The position numbers were made by a program, and so were the translations under genes. Below are positions 31,343 through 40,086 of a stretch of DNA of 40,086 bases, piece after piece (positions within the stretch are counted from its first letter, which is position 1; every line of letters starts with the position of its first letter). The notes under the pieces are model-generated. The model did no database searches and was not told where the DNA came from. It worked only from the letters and a program-made list of their open reading frames with translations. The stretch spans positions 1-40,086 of the forward strand of contig NZ_LRRH01000014.1 of the NCBI RefSeq assembly GCF_001646785.1. The letters are read 5' to 3'. This stretch comes from Rhodococcus phenolicus (GTDB taxonomy: Bacteria; Actinomycetota; Actinomycetes; Mycobacteriales; Mycobacteriaceae).

Positions 31343-34300
31343 GCGTTCTGTCGGAGTTTGTGCGGGCTCGCCCACGATTCAGCCGGTCGGCCAATGTCGA
31401 GCGGGACCACGGAGCACATGCGATCGAAGGATACATTCCTACTGGTCGTGCGATCGACGTTGTTTCCAGAATCGGCAGAGGTCTTCTTGACGCCTCCGCT
31501 GGACGCACGTTCTCTATTACGGGCCCGCATGGAGTCGGCAAGTCGTCGCTGGCCGTATTTCTCGACGGCCTCCTTGCACCTGCCTCAGCACCTGAATTCT
31601 CGGCGGCCCACGAAGCCCTGCGCGCCGTCGACGAGCAGGTCCAGCGCACCGTGGACGACGGTCTACGAGGCCTCAACGCGCTAGAAGGTGGGTTTGTTCG
31701 AGCATTTGGGACTGCTCGCGTAGAACCCGTCGCGGCGACCATCGCAAGGGCACTTCACTCGGGAGCGAACCGATCCTCAGAGGCAGCGCTCGCCGCCGTT
31801 CCGGAGCATTTCGCCCGAGCGGGTGAGGAGCCTGTGACTACTTCGGAGATTTTGGATACAGTCCGGAAGCTCTGTGCTGTACATCCGGTAGCACTGGTCG
31901 TTGACGAATTCGGAAAGAACCTGGAGGCATACACCAGTTCAAACGACCAGGGAGACCCCTACCTGCTCCAAGAACTTGCAGAGCTAACTCAAGGCGAATC
32001 GGCTCTACCTCTCATCGTCATCACGATGCAACACCTCGCCTTCGACGATTACGTGCAAGAGACCTCAGCGGCACGCCGCAGAGAGTGGGCCAAAGTCCAA
32101 GGCCGGTTCCATGATATTCCGTTCATTGAGACACCCGAGCAATCCCGCCGATTGATTGTCGCAAGCCTGGAGCGACGCGCGAAAAAGCTGGACGCTCCGG
32201 CGCGGAAATGGGTCCACGATCGCAAGCAGGTCTTCGAGGACCTCGGCCTCAGGGGAATGATGGGGGAATCCCAGCAGGGTATCCCCCTTCACCCCCTGAC
32301 TCTTGCGGTGCTCCCCGACTTGTGCACCAGATACGGACAGAACGAGCGAACTCTCTTCTCGTTCATGGCCGGCTCAGAGCCCCTGGCAGTCCCAGCTTTC
32401 TTGGACGAAGCCGAGTGGCAGGCCAACGAGCAGCTTCCTCTGCTCGGCCTCGATCGGGTGTACGACTACTTCCTGGAGTCCGCCACCACTATGATCGGTG
32501 TCTCCGACACTGCTAGTCGATGGCTCGAGATCGAGACTCGAATCAGGGATACCGCGGGTCTCTTGTCCACACAGCTCCGCGCCCTCAAGTCGATTGGCGT
32601 TCTCAATCTTGTATCGAGCGGGGGAAAAATCCGAGCATCTCGGGCGATGCTCCACTTCTGTCTTTCGGGTAGCAGCGATGGCATGCAATCGCCGGAAGAG
32701 GTCGACGCGGTCCTGAACTCCTTGGAAGAGTCCGGGCTGGTCGTCTACCGGACATTTTCCGATGAGTATCGTGTCTGGCAAGGTTCGGACTACGATCTCC
32801 GGCGGGCAACCGAGAGTGCGCGTAGACAGTGCGCCGACCTCGACTTGGCATCTTTGCTCAACTCCGCCACCGTCCTCGATCCCATTGTGGCAAGCCGCCA
32901 CAGCCAGCGACGAGGGGTACTGAGAGTCTTCCAGCAGCAATTCACCGACTTCGAGGAACTGGAAATCGAAGAGGCGGACGATAACTGGGACGGCTTCGTT
33001 CTTTACGCGACCGTGGACTCGCCGCCAATTGCGCTCGAAGGGCGAGATTTCAGCAAGCCGGTCATTGTCGTTACCCCCAGCGATCTCGAGGCCGTTCGAG
33101 AGGCGGCCTACGAAGCAGCTTCGCTGCAACTCGCGCTCAAAGCGGCAGAGTCGGAGAAGGCCGACTGGGTGGCTACCCGGGAGCTCGTGGAACGAACCGC
33201 CACCGCGCAACAGCGCTTGAGGAATGCCGTAGCTCGCACTTGGACACAGGAATCTACGTGGACTCTGGTCAACAATGGAGCCCAACTCTCCGCGAGCTCG
33301 AGCATTTCGGCGCTTCTATCGGATGTATCCGACATGGTGTATTCGGCGACTCCTCGCGTCGCAAACGAGATGATTGCACGTCGGGAACTGACCAGCCAGG
33401 GCGCTAAGGCGCGCCGCATCCTGATCGAAGCGCTCCTGCAGGCTCCAGAGCGCCCACAGTTCGGTCTTGAGGGGTACGGACCCGAACGCGCAATATACGA
33501 AGCTCTCTATCGCACTCCCGGTGTCCATCGACGGCTCGATGGTGAGCGGTGGGGACTGAGCGTTCCGAAAGACCCCGAATGGCGCTACGTTTGGGAGACA
33601 ATTGAGCGCTCCTTCAGGAGTGCCACCGACCGCCGCGTCAACTTGCAGGATGTATGCAAGACCCTTGCTGCGCCGCCGATTGGACTGAAGGCCGGAGTTT
33701 TTCCTGTCCTCATCGTTACGTGCCTCATCCATATGGACGATGAGATCGCTCTATACGAGCACGGCAGTCTTGTCCTGCACATCGACGACGCTGTTGCAGA
33801 ACGACTGGTACGGAATCCGGGTCATTTCACAGCTCGAAACACCGGAATCCACGGTGAAAATCGTGGGATGGTCGTGAGAACCCTCGCCGAGCGACTGCAG
33901 GTCACCTCGGCGTCCGGAAATCCGACCTTCCTCAACATCGCTACCGCCCTATTCCGAGAATTACGAATTCTTCCGCCCTATAGCCTGAAAACCAAGAAGG
34001 GGATCTCTCCAGTTGCGATCTCTGTTCGTGAGGCATTCCAGACTGCAGTAGAGCCGGACGTCCTCCTATTTGAGACCTTGCCTGCCTCCTTCGGCCTAGC
34101 ACCATTCCTCCCGGACGAGGAAGCTGACCCGGACACCATCGAGGAATACGCGAACTCGCTCGCCGAAGTCATCTTGGAACTCCGCAGGGCGTACGACACG
34201 CTTCTCGACGAGGTACTCCAGCATCTCGCCGATGCCACGTCCGTCGTCGGCTCCCTCTCCGAGGTTCAGAAGCGCCTCGCGGGACAAGCAGAGGAACTAG

Positions 34301-34788
34301 ACGGTCGAGTGCTCGAGCCCCGATTGAAGTCGTTTGTCACGGCCCTCAGTCGGCCTCTAGAGGACAAGGATTGGCTCGAGAACGTCGCGATGGTTGTCGC
34401 AGGAGGGCAACCTCCACGGTCGTGGACCGACGAGGTGGCACACAGCTTCCCCCTCAAAGCCGCCGAGGTCGGCGGTACCATGCGACGCACCCAGGCCCTC
34501 CTATATGAACGCTTGGCCGCATCTGCGGAGGCGGACCGGTTCACATCCAGCCGAGTCACAATGACCTTTCCCGATGGTCGCGAACAGACGCATCTCGTAG
34601 CGGTAACAGACCGTGAGAAACAGACGATAGACGAGTACCTCGAGCCGTTGATCGCAGAGCTGGAACCCGTCTTCGGATCACGGACGGCTGCCTGTCGGAT
34701 GCTTCTGGCAAGGTTGGTTCTCGAGGACGAAGCAAGACCGGAGACCCCCGCCTCCGAGACCAAACGGAAGGAAGCCGGACATGCCTGA
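31339..34788 (+). CDS. sspC: Large P-loop ATPase of the phosphorothioation system (SspC type)
   Basis: An 1149-residue protein. An N-terminal ATPase domain has Walker A GPHGVGKSS (62-70) and a probable Walker B in VALVVDEFGKNLEAY near residue 180, followed by LPLIVITMQHLAFDDY. The remaining 800 residues are helical and strand-rich with acidic stretches and no further motif I can name. The general build resembles the BrxC/PglY ATPases of BREX systems, but no pglZ is present. In SspABCD, SspC is the ATPase needed for sulfur insertion. It overlaps the upstream stop by 4 bases and the downstream start by 8. Confidence 0.82.
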   Translation: MSVLSEFVRARPRFSRSANVERDHGAHAIEGYIPTGRAIDVVSRIGRGLLDASAGRTFSITGPHGVGKSSLAVFLDGLLAPASAPEFSAAHEALRAVDEQVQRTVDDGLRGLNALEGGFVRAFGTARVEPVAATIARALHSGANRSSEAALAAVPEHFARAGEEPVTTSEILDTVRKLCAVHPVALVVDEFGKNLEAYTSSNDQGDPYLLQELAELTQGESALPLIVITMQHLAFDDYVQETSAARRREWAKVQGRFHDIPFIETPEQSRRLIVASLERRAKKLDAPARKWVHDRKQVFEDLGLRGMMGESQQGIPLHPLTLAVLPDLCTRYGQNERTLFSFMAGSEPLAVPAFLDEAEWQANEQLPLLGLDRVYDYFLESATTMIGVSDTASRWLEIETRIRDTAGLLSTQLRALKSIGVLNLVSSGGKIRASRAMLHFCLSGSSDGMQSPEEVDAVLNSLEESGLVVYRTFSDEYRVWQGSDYDLRRATESARRQCADLDLASLLNSATVLDPIVASRHSQRRGVLRVFQQQFTDFEELEIEEADDNWDGFVLYATVDSPPIALEGRDFSKPVIVVTPSDLEAVREAAYEAASLQLALKAAESEKADWVATRELVERTATAQQRLRNAVARTWTQESTWTLVNNGAQLSASSSISALLSDVSDMVYSATPRVANEMIARRELTSQGAKARRILIEALLQAPERPQFGLEGYGPERAIYEALYRTPGVHRRLDGERWGLSVPKDPEWRYVWETIERSFRSATDRRVNLQDVCKTLAAPPIGLKAGVFPVLIVTCLIHMDDEIALYEHGSLVLHIDDAVAERLVRNPGHFTARNTGIHGENRGMVVRTLAERLQVTSASGNPTFLNIATALFRELRILPPYSLKTKKGISPVAISVREAFQTAVEPDVLLFETLPASFGLAPFLPDEEADPDTIEEYANSLAEVILELRRAYDTLLDEVLQHLADATSVVGSLSEVQKRLAGQAEELDGRVLEPRLKSFVTALSRPLEDKDWLENVAMVVAGGQPPRSWTDEVAHSFPLKAAEVGGTMRRTQALLYERLAASAEADRFTSSRVTMTFPDGREQTHLVAVTDREKQTIDEYLEPLIAELEPVFGSRTAACRMLLARLVLEDEARPETPASETKRKEAGHA

Positions 34789-35629
34789 GACAGTCCGCCA
34801 CATCTGCGGAATCAGCGGCGGTAAGGACTCGAGCGCACTCGCTGTATATATGCGCGACAGGGTTCCGGACATGGAGTACTTCTTCTGCGATACAGGTGCT
34901 GAGCTTCCTGAGACCTACGAGTACCTTGACCGTCTCGAAGTCGCTCTTGGGAAGCCAATTGCTCGGTTGAATGCGAAGAAGGGCTTCGACCACTGGTTTG
35001 AGGTTTTTCGCGGCGCTCTGCCGTCGCCACAGATGCGGTGGTGCACGAAGAAGATGAAGATCGAACCGCTCGAAGACTGGATCGGAGACTCGAAGGCGGT
35101 CTCCTACGTCGCTATTCGGGCCGATGAGGCCAGCCGCAAGGGATACGTCAGCACAAAACCCAATATCCAGACTGTCATGCCCTTCGTCGAGGACGGCGTC
35201 GACCACGCTGGTGTGCTGAAAATCCTTGAAGAGGCTGGCATCGGTCTTCCAAAGTACTACGAGTGGCGCACTCGGTCGGGATGCTACTTCTGCTTCTACC
35301 AGCGAAAAGCCGAGTGGGTCGGATTGGCAGAACGCCATCCTGACCTGTTCGATCGAGCAGTCGCGATCGAATCGAAGGTGCGTCAAGATGCTGGTGCAGA
35401 CGGCGACGCATCCTTCGGCGAGTACGCGATGAAGGGTCGGCAATATACCTGGTCAGGTGGGGAATCACTACCCGACCTGCACGCTCGCAGAGAAGAAATT
35501 ATCGAGCGCCACAATGCCGCAATGGAACAGGCCTCGAAGAGAAAAGCGAATAAGACGGTGTGGGAAGTCCTTGGTGACGCTCTCGACGATGACGACGACT
35601 CTGCTCAGTGCTCGGTTTGCGCCTTGTAG
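34781..35629 (+). CDS. sspD: PAPS-reductase-like ATP pyrophosphatase (SspD type)
   Basis: A 282-residue PP-loop enzyme. The nucleotide loop is CGISGGKDSSAL (9-20), followed by FFCDTGAELPETYEYLDRL, as in phosphoadenosine-phosphosulfate reductase and DndC. Cysteines at MRWCTKKMK (C88) and SGCYFCFYQRK, plus a C-terminal CSVC, could hold an iron-sulfur cluster and receive sulfur. SspD/DndC-type enzymes activate the DNA backbone with ATP so that sulfur can replace a non-bridging oxygen. ATG 34,781 overlaps the ATPase gene by 8 bases with GGAAGG upstream. A 68-base gap follows, the largest within the operon, and marks the likely border between modification and restriction halves. Confidence 0.87.
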   Translation: MPETVRHICGISGGKDSSALAVYMRDRVPDMEYFFCDTGAELPETYEYLDRLEVALGKPIARLNAKKGFDHWFEVFRGALPSPQMRWCTKKMKIEPLEDWIGDSKAVSYVAIRADEASRKGYVSTKPNIQTVMPFVEDGVDHAGVLKILEEAGIGLPKYYEWRTRSGCYFCFYQRKAEWVGLAERHPDLFDRAVAIESKVRQDAGADGDASFGEYAMKGRQYTWSGGESLPDLHARREEIIERHNAAMEQASKRKANKTVWEVLGDALDDDDDSAQCSVCAL

Positions 35630-35697
35630 AATTCGTCGCAGGTATTTCCAGTCGTGCACCGGACATATAGACAGAGCGAAAGCGACAGGGGTCATCT

Positions 35698-37338
35698 TTG
35701 GTCGAACTAAGGTTCAGTACTCTCATAGCCCGAGCGGACGAGGAATCCCTACGTGAATTGGTAGGCCCCTCCGTGACTAGGCTACTACTCAAACTGGACC
35801 CGGATCTAACAAAGCCGAGTCGGCTTCGCGAGCTTCTAACGCGAACGCGCAGCCCTTCTGATCTGATCCGCAACCAGGCCAGCCGGCAAGTGCTGTTTCG
35901 TATGCTGTCGCCCGCCCAGGCGCAGGCTCTCATTGCAGGACTCGAATTGGGTAGCGGAGGTAAGTCGGATCCGTACTCGACACTTGACGGCCTACGAATC
36001 TCAAAGGGCTCAGGCCTAGAGGTCAGACTTCATCACTTGCTCGGCGTCCCCTACGAGCCGCCACCAGCCAAGGAGCAAGGCGGCCAGGACGCCTGGGATA
36101 TTCAGCCTGCGTACCAACTGTTTCCACACCAGCGACAAGCAGCAGCCGAGGCGAACGCGGCCTTGAGCCGGGACCGTCGACGGGTCGTGCTTCACATGCC
36201 TACTGGCTCCGGCAAGACACGTACGGCGATGAGTTTGATCTCGGATTACCTCCGTGCGGACGAACCTCGGATGGCGGTTTGGCTCGCCTATAGCGAGGAA
36301 CTGTGCGATCAAGCCGCCAATGAGTTTGAGCGGGCATGGGCCGCGCTCGGCAATCGACCAGCTCCGGTGCTGCGCTTCTGGGGCGGGAACCCCATTTCAC
36401 TCGACAACCACTTTGACGGGCTCGTCGTCTGCAGCCTAGACAAGATTCGAGCGTCCATAAAGTCCGACTACATGACCTGGTCACGATTGGCCGATCGTGC
36501 CCGCCTCGTGGTCATCGACGAGGCGCACCAAGCGCTCGCGCCCACGTACAAGCAAACCCTCGAGCTCCTCGTTGATCGTCACTCAGAGACGTCACTCCTG
36601 GGACTCACCGCCACCCCTGGCCGGACCTGGAACGATCTTGACGAAGATGCAAAGCTTGCGAAATTCTTTGACTACAAGAAGGTATCGTTAAGAATCTCCG
36701 GGTATTCAAATCCGGTTGATTATCTGATAGATGAAGGATACTTGGCGAACGCAAAATTTGAATCGCTCACCTATACCGGAAGTTTCAATCTTGATCACCA
36801 AGATCTTGAAAGAATCGCAGCCGCCACAGACATCCCTTCCGCAATTCTTGATCAGCTCGCCGAGGACGACGTACGAACGTTGCTAATTTTGATGCGGGCC
36901 GAATCACTCATCGCGACCCACAAGCGACTCATCATATTTGCAACAACGACCGAGCATTCAAACACTCTCGCCGCTGTCCTTGCGGCACGCGGAGTAAACG
37001 CAGCATCTGTCACCAGCGCAACCCATCCAATCGAGCGCAGACGTCTGATCAAGCAGTTTCGCGCCAATGACGGTGAGCACCGCGTTCTATGTAATTTTGG
37101 CGTCTTGACAACTGGGTTTGACGCCCCTGAAACAAGCGCCGCAATAATTGCCCGTCCCACCAAGTCACTTGTCCTGTACAGCCAAATGGTAGGACGAGCG
37201 ACGAGAGGCATACGGGCCGGGGGAAATGCAGAAGCGTTGATCGTTACCGTTGTGGACACTTCACTACCCGGATTCGGCGATATGTCGGAAGCATTTACAA
37301 ACTGGGACGACGTTTGGAGTACTGATGAGCGAAGCTAA
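35698..37338 (+). CDS. SF2 DEAD/DEAH-box helicase, first gene of the restriction half (SspF-like)
   Basis: A 546-residue superfamily-2 helicase. After about 140 N-terminal residues without recognisable motif come the Q-motif region LFPHQRQAA, motif I HMPTGSGKTRT (166-176), motif II VVIDEAHQAL (271-280), motif III LTATPGR (about 307-313), and in the second RecA lobe TTGFDAPETSAAII and motif VI YSQMVGRATRG. TTG 35,698 is the start, with AGGGG upstream. It ends inside the next gene (14-base overlap). The second half (from about 36,660) is visibly richer in A and T than the first four genes of the operon. The likely role is translocating on or unwinding unmodified DNA with its two partners. Assignment to SspF rests on position. 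Confidence 0.82.
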   Translation: MVELRFSTLIARADEESLRELVGPSVTRLLLKLDPDLTKPSRLRELLTRTRSPSDLIRNQASRQVLFRMLSPAQAQALIAGLELGSGGKSDPYSTLDGLRISKGSGLEVRLHHLLGVPYEPPPAKEQGGQDAWDIQPAYQLFPHQRQAAAEANAALSRDRRRVVLHMPTGSGKTRTAMSLISDYLRADEPRMAVWLAYSEELCDQAANEFERAWAALGNRPAPVLRFWGGNPISLDNHFDGLVVCSLDKIRASIKSDYMTWSRLADRARLVVIDEAHQALAPTYKQTLELLVDRHSETSLLGLTATPGRTWNDLDEDAKLAKFFDYKKVSLRISGYSNPVDYLIDEGYLANAKFESLTYTGSFNLDHQDLERIAAATDIPSAILDQLAEDDVRTLLILMRAESLIATHKRLIIFATTTEHSNTLAAVLAARGVNAASVTSATHPIERRRLIKQFRANDGEHRVLCNFGVLTTGFDAPETSAAIIARPTKSLVLYSQMVGRATRGIRAGGNAEALIVTVVDTSLPGFGDMSEAFTNWDDVWSTDERS

Positions 37339-39130
37339 CTACGACCTGGTGCCAACCCGTCTCGCAGTCGCAGCCATGCGCGACAACGGATATAAGAATA
37401 CCGCATACGCAGTAGCGGAGTTGATCGACAACTCCATCCAGGCTGGAGCTACCCAGGTCGAGCTACTGGCGGGCGAAGTAGAAGAGCTTGTTCAGCAAAG
37501 AAAGCGATCCCGAATCAAAGAGATTGCCGTACTCGACAACGGCTGTGGTATGGATTCCAAGACCTTGCGCATTGCACTGCAATTCGGCAATGGCAGTCGC
37601 CTTGGAGATCGATCTGGAATTGGGCGCTTCGGAATGGGCCTTCCCAGTGCCTCGATATCTCAGGCCCAAAGAGTGGAGGTCTGGTCGTGGACTGATGGAC
37701 CGAAGCAGGCAAACTACACATTCATTGACCTCGCAGAGATCGAGAAGGGGAACCAGAATTCGGTTCCAGAGCCCATAATCGACCCCGTTCCCGAAAAATG
37801 GTATCGCGTAGCCGAACAGATCGGAAACTCCGGAACTCTTGTTGTATGGTCTCGACTCGACCGCGTCATGTGGCGTAAAGCGAGTACAATTATTGACCGT
37901 TCCGAATACCTAATCGGACGAATGTACCGCCGCTACCTTCATGAGGGCAAGGTCACGATAAGACTTGCGGAGTATGACGCCGAACATTATTCTGCGGCGA
38001 GACGCGCGCGGTTTGCCGAAGTCAACGATCCGATCTATTTGATAACTCCGTCGAGTACCCCCGCGCCATACGATACAACACCCATGTTTCAGCAGGATGG
38101 TGATCTGTGGGAGGTCGAGCACAAGCTGCCGGCGAGTGATGGAACACTTTACCCCGTCACACTTCGGTTTACCGTGGCCAAAGATGAAGTCAGAAAGAAG
38201 CCTCAAGCCGGCAATACACCTTATGGCAAGCACGCGAAAGACAATATCGGGGTCTCCCTCATGCGCGCAGGACGGGAGCTCGACCTCGACCAGTCATTGG
38301 TAAATGGCTACGATCCGAGGGAGCGCTGGTGGGGCGTTGAAGTTGACTTCCCCCCTGCTTTGGACGAACTATTCGGGGTGACCAACAACAAGCAGGCCGC
38401 GCGTCACTTCAGCGAGATTACTTCAACCATTGAAGCTTTAGTCGCGGATGATGTTCGCAGCGCAGCCGAAATGAAGGATGAGATGGAGGAGAATGATGAT
38501 CCTGCAGCCCCGCTTGTTGACGTGGTAAGCACGGTCGTGCGGCGCCTGCGTGGTATCCGCGAGGTCATCAAGATTCAGACAAAAGGCCAGATCAAGCAGC
38601 GCCTGCGACACTCTGATTCTGCCGAAGCTCAGGCCACGGAAGTAACTAAGAAGCTTCAAGAAGAAGGCCGTAAAGGCGAAAGTGACGCCGGGGAGGCACT
38701 TCCGGACCACGAACGCGTGGAGGCATTGCAACAAGAATTCGAAGAAACAGGATACTCGGCAGAACAAGCTCGAGAAATCTCTGAAGATATAGTTCGCCAT
38801 GGCGTCAAGTATTCGTTCACCGATGGCCCACTCGACGGAGGTGCCTTTTTTAACGTACGTCCAGTCGCCGGTGAGATTGTCATCAAGTTGAATATCAATC
38901 ATCCCGCCTACGGGCACCTCGTCGAGGCACTTCAGACTGAAATTTCTGAGGACGATAGCCGCGACGAGTTGGCGGGTCGTCTCACTCGCGCAAATCGCGG
39001 TCTGCGCCTGCTATTGATGGCGTGGGCCCGGTACGAGGATGAAGAAGAGAATCCCGTACGTCGAGAAACCCTGCAGGACATCCGGACTGACTGGGGTCGC
39101 GTGGCCTCACGGTTCATGCGGGGAAGCTAG
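37325..39130 (+). CDS. GHKL (Hsp90/MORC-type) ATPase (SspG-like)
   Basis: A 601-residue protein with an N-terminal GHKL ATP-binding fold: N-box AVAELIDNSIQAG (E32, D35, N36), G1 box VLDNGCGMD (69-77) and G2 box SGIGRFGMGLPSAS (97-110). A middle domain follows, then a charged helical segment (about 380-500) likely to form coiled coil, and a C-terminal helical domain. GHKL ATPases act as ATP-driven clamps on DNA (MutL, gyrase B, MORC). ATG 37,325 lies inside the helicase gene and is preferred over an in-frame start 75 bases earlier. The stop TAG touches the start of the PLD gene. Assignment to SspG rests on its place in the operon. Confidence 0.83.
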   Translation: MSEANYDLVPTRLAVAAMRDNGYKNTAYAVAELIDNSIQAGATQVELLAGEVEELVQQRKRSRIKEIAVLDNGCGMDSKTLRIALQFGNGSRLGDRSGIGRFGMGLPSASISQAQRVEVWSWTDGPKQANYTFIDLAEIEKGNQNSVPEPIIDPVPEKWYRVAEQIGNSGTLVVWSRLDRVMWRKASTIIDRSEYLIGRMYRRYLHEGKVTIRLAEYDAEHYSAARRARFAEVNDPIYLITPSSTPAPYDTTPMFQQDGDLWEVEHKLPASDGTLYPVTLRFTVAKDEVRKKPQAGNTPYGKHAKDNIGVSLMRAGRELDLDQSLVNGYDPRERWWGVEVDFPPALDELFGVTNNKQAARHFSEITSTIEALVADDVRSAAEMKDEMEENDDPAAPLVDVVSTVVRRLRGIREVIKIQTKGQIKQRLRHSDSAEAQATEVTKKLQEEGRKGESDAGEALPDHERVEALQQEFEETGYSAEQAREISEDIVRHGVKYSFTDGPLDGGAFFNVRPVAGEIVIKLNINHPAYGHLVEALQTEISEDDSRDELAGRLTRANRGLRLLLMAWARYEDEEENPVRRETLQDIRTDWGRVASRFMRGS

Positions 39131-40039
39131 TTGGAATCCCCGCACGGAGGCGCACTCGAGTCCTCCGCAGCCGAGGCAGTCAGGGAGATCTGGCTCGTAG
39201 CGCCATTCATCAAGGAAGCACCGCTGCGTCGCCTACTCAAGGCTGTCAAACTGGATGTTCGGATTACTGTCGTGACGCGCTGGAATCCAGCCGAGGTCGC
39301 ATCTGGCGTGAGCGACCTCGGCTGCCGCGCTTTGGTCAACTCCTATCAAGATTCTGATTTCAGACTCCTCCCTCCGCTTCATGCCAAGTACTACCGCTTC
39401 GATGATGACGCATACGTGGGATCTGCGAATCTAACAAAGCGCGGCCTAGGGTGGACGAACCCGAGTAACGTTGAATTACTCATCAAGTCCAGGCCGCTTG
39501 ATCATTTTGAATCGGAAATTCATTCTCGATCTACTTGCGCAACTGATGAGATGCAAAAACTGGTGGAAATTGCGGCCGCTCAGATTCCAATTCCGCCTGG
39601 TGCAGATTTCCCTGATGATGCTGACGACTTTTCCTGCGCGAATCTCGGGTACAAAAGCCCTTGGTTCCCAAGGTATCGCAGGCCGGACGCGCTATTCGAT
39701 ATCCAGCGGAGCATGGGGGAATACCCGCACACGCAGGTTTCGGTCGGGATACAAGACCTTAAGTACCTTGCCGTATCCCGGTGCGAGAATGAAACTCAGT
39801 TCAACGCTGCAGTAGCTGCCTCACTGATCATGCAACCGACCATTGCGTCGTTAATCGATTTTGCTGCGCAACCTAGACGTTTTGGAGAAGTCCGACGGTG
39901 GGTCGGGAATATTATTCCTCCTGACGAAGACGCCACGTTGCGTACACAAGCAATCTATCGCTGGGTTCAACACTTCTTGCCTGAAATCTTTGAGATCGAT
40001 AGACCGAGGCACTCCGAAATTATCCGGACTCGCAGATAG
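39131..40039 (+). CDS. Phospholipase D-family nuclease (SspH-like)
   Basis: A 302-residue protein with one HKD motif: HAKYYRFDDDAYVGSANLTK (H84, K86, then G97-S98-x-N100), with NVELLI downstream as usual in PLD-fold nucleases. One motif per chain implies a dimer with a shared active site. The C-terminal 150 residues are helical and unrecognised. It starts at TTG 39,131 immediately after the previous TAG, with GGGGA about 6 bases upstream, so it is strictly coupled. As the only evident nuclease of the last three genes, it is the probable DNA-cutting effector of the restriction half. The remaining 47 bases of the window hold nothing I can name. Confidence 0.82.
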   Translation: MESPHGGALESSAAEAVREIWLVAPFIKEAPLRRLLKAVKLDVRITVVTRWNPAEVASGVSDLGCRALVNSYQDSDFRLLPPLHAKYYRFDDDAYVGSANLTKRGLGWTNPSNVELLIKSRPLDHFESEIHSRSTCATDEMQKLVEIAAAQIPIPPGADFPDDADDFSCANLGYKSPWFPRYRRPDALFDIQRSMGEYPHTQVSVGIQDLKYLAVSRCENETQFNAAVAASLIMQPTIASLIDFAAQPRRFGEVRRWVGNIIPPDEDATLRTQAIYRWVQHFLPEIFEIDRPRHSEIIRTRR

Positions 40040-40086
40040 CGGGTCGCCTCAGAATCATCTTGTGTAAGCAGTTGTTTTCCTTGCAA

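Noticed and set aside
29110-40039. Dnd (double-strand phosphorothioation) or BREX system
   Set aside because: Cysteine desulfurase and PP-loop enzyme also occur in Dnd, and BrxC-like ATPases in BREX, but dndB, dndD, dndE, pglZ and a methyltransferase are all absent, while DUF4007 and gene order favour Ssp.
1-40086. CRISPR array, tRNA or rRNA gene, plasmid origin
   Set aside because: No regularly spaced repeats, no cloverleaf with CCA-end pattern and no rRNA stretch were seen on either strand; the search was by eye.

Overview
The window looks like chromosomal DNA of a high-GC actinobacterium, most likely Mycobacteriales close to Rhodococcus, Nocardia or Gordonia. The grounds are strong G/C bias at third codon positions, many GTG starts, a DUF2510 protein, an excalibur-domain protein, a RodA-penicillin-binding-protein fusion and an HD-GYP/LuxR fusion. 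Genus is an inference; no rRNA or tRNA gene was found to anchor it.

Positions 1-13,078 are ordinary chromosome with cell-envelope and regulatory genes: an unrecognised 5'-truncated gene, a DUF2510 membrane protein, a lipoprotein, a VOC-fold protein, a membrane protein with an Mrr-like N-terminus and a C-terminal excalibur domain, a winged-helix protein, an MreB-like actin homologue facing a RodA-PBP fusion, a coupled membrane protein, an unknown protein, and an HD-GYP-LuxR protein.

Positions 13,300-40,086 are a defence island. First come nuclease-like genes, partly decayed: a uracil-DNA-glycosylase-like protein, an HNH endonuclease, a DUF2075 helicase/nuclease broken by an in-frame TAG, a GIY-YIG protein with a C-terminal RAMA domain broken by two compensating single-base frameshifts, and a protein with two GIY-YIG domains. 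Two complete insertion sequences (IS481 type, then IS5 type) sit head to tail in one CTAG target.

Right of the IS pair is a compact co-directional run (22,747-28,833) that I cannot match to a named system: a CoiA-type zinc-finger protein, a coiled-coil protein with a degenerate McrB-like AAA core, an unrecognised protein, and a Swt1-type HEPN protein with a DUF3320-like C-terminus. This is the best candidate here for an undescribed system.

It is followed by a seven-gene run (29,110-40,039): cysteine desulfurase, DUF4007 protein, 1149-residue ATPase, PAPS-reductase-like PP-loop enzyme, SF2 helicase, GHKL ATPase and PLD-family nuclease. Order and content fit the single-strand DNA phosphorothioation system SspABCD followed by a three-gene restriction module of SspFGH type. 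The first four genes would put sulfur into the DNA backbone, and the last three would act on DNA lacking the mark. The RAMA-GIY-YIG protein and the four-gene module may be further layers of the same island.
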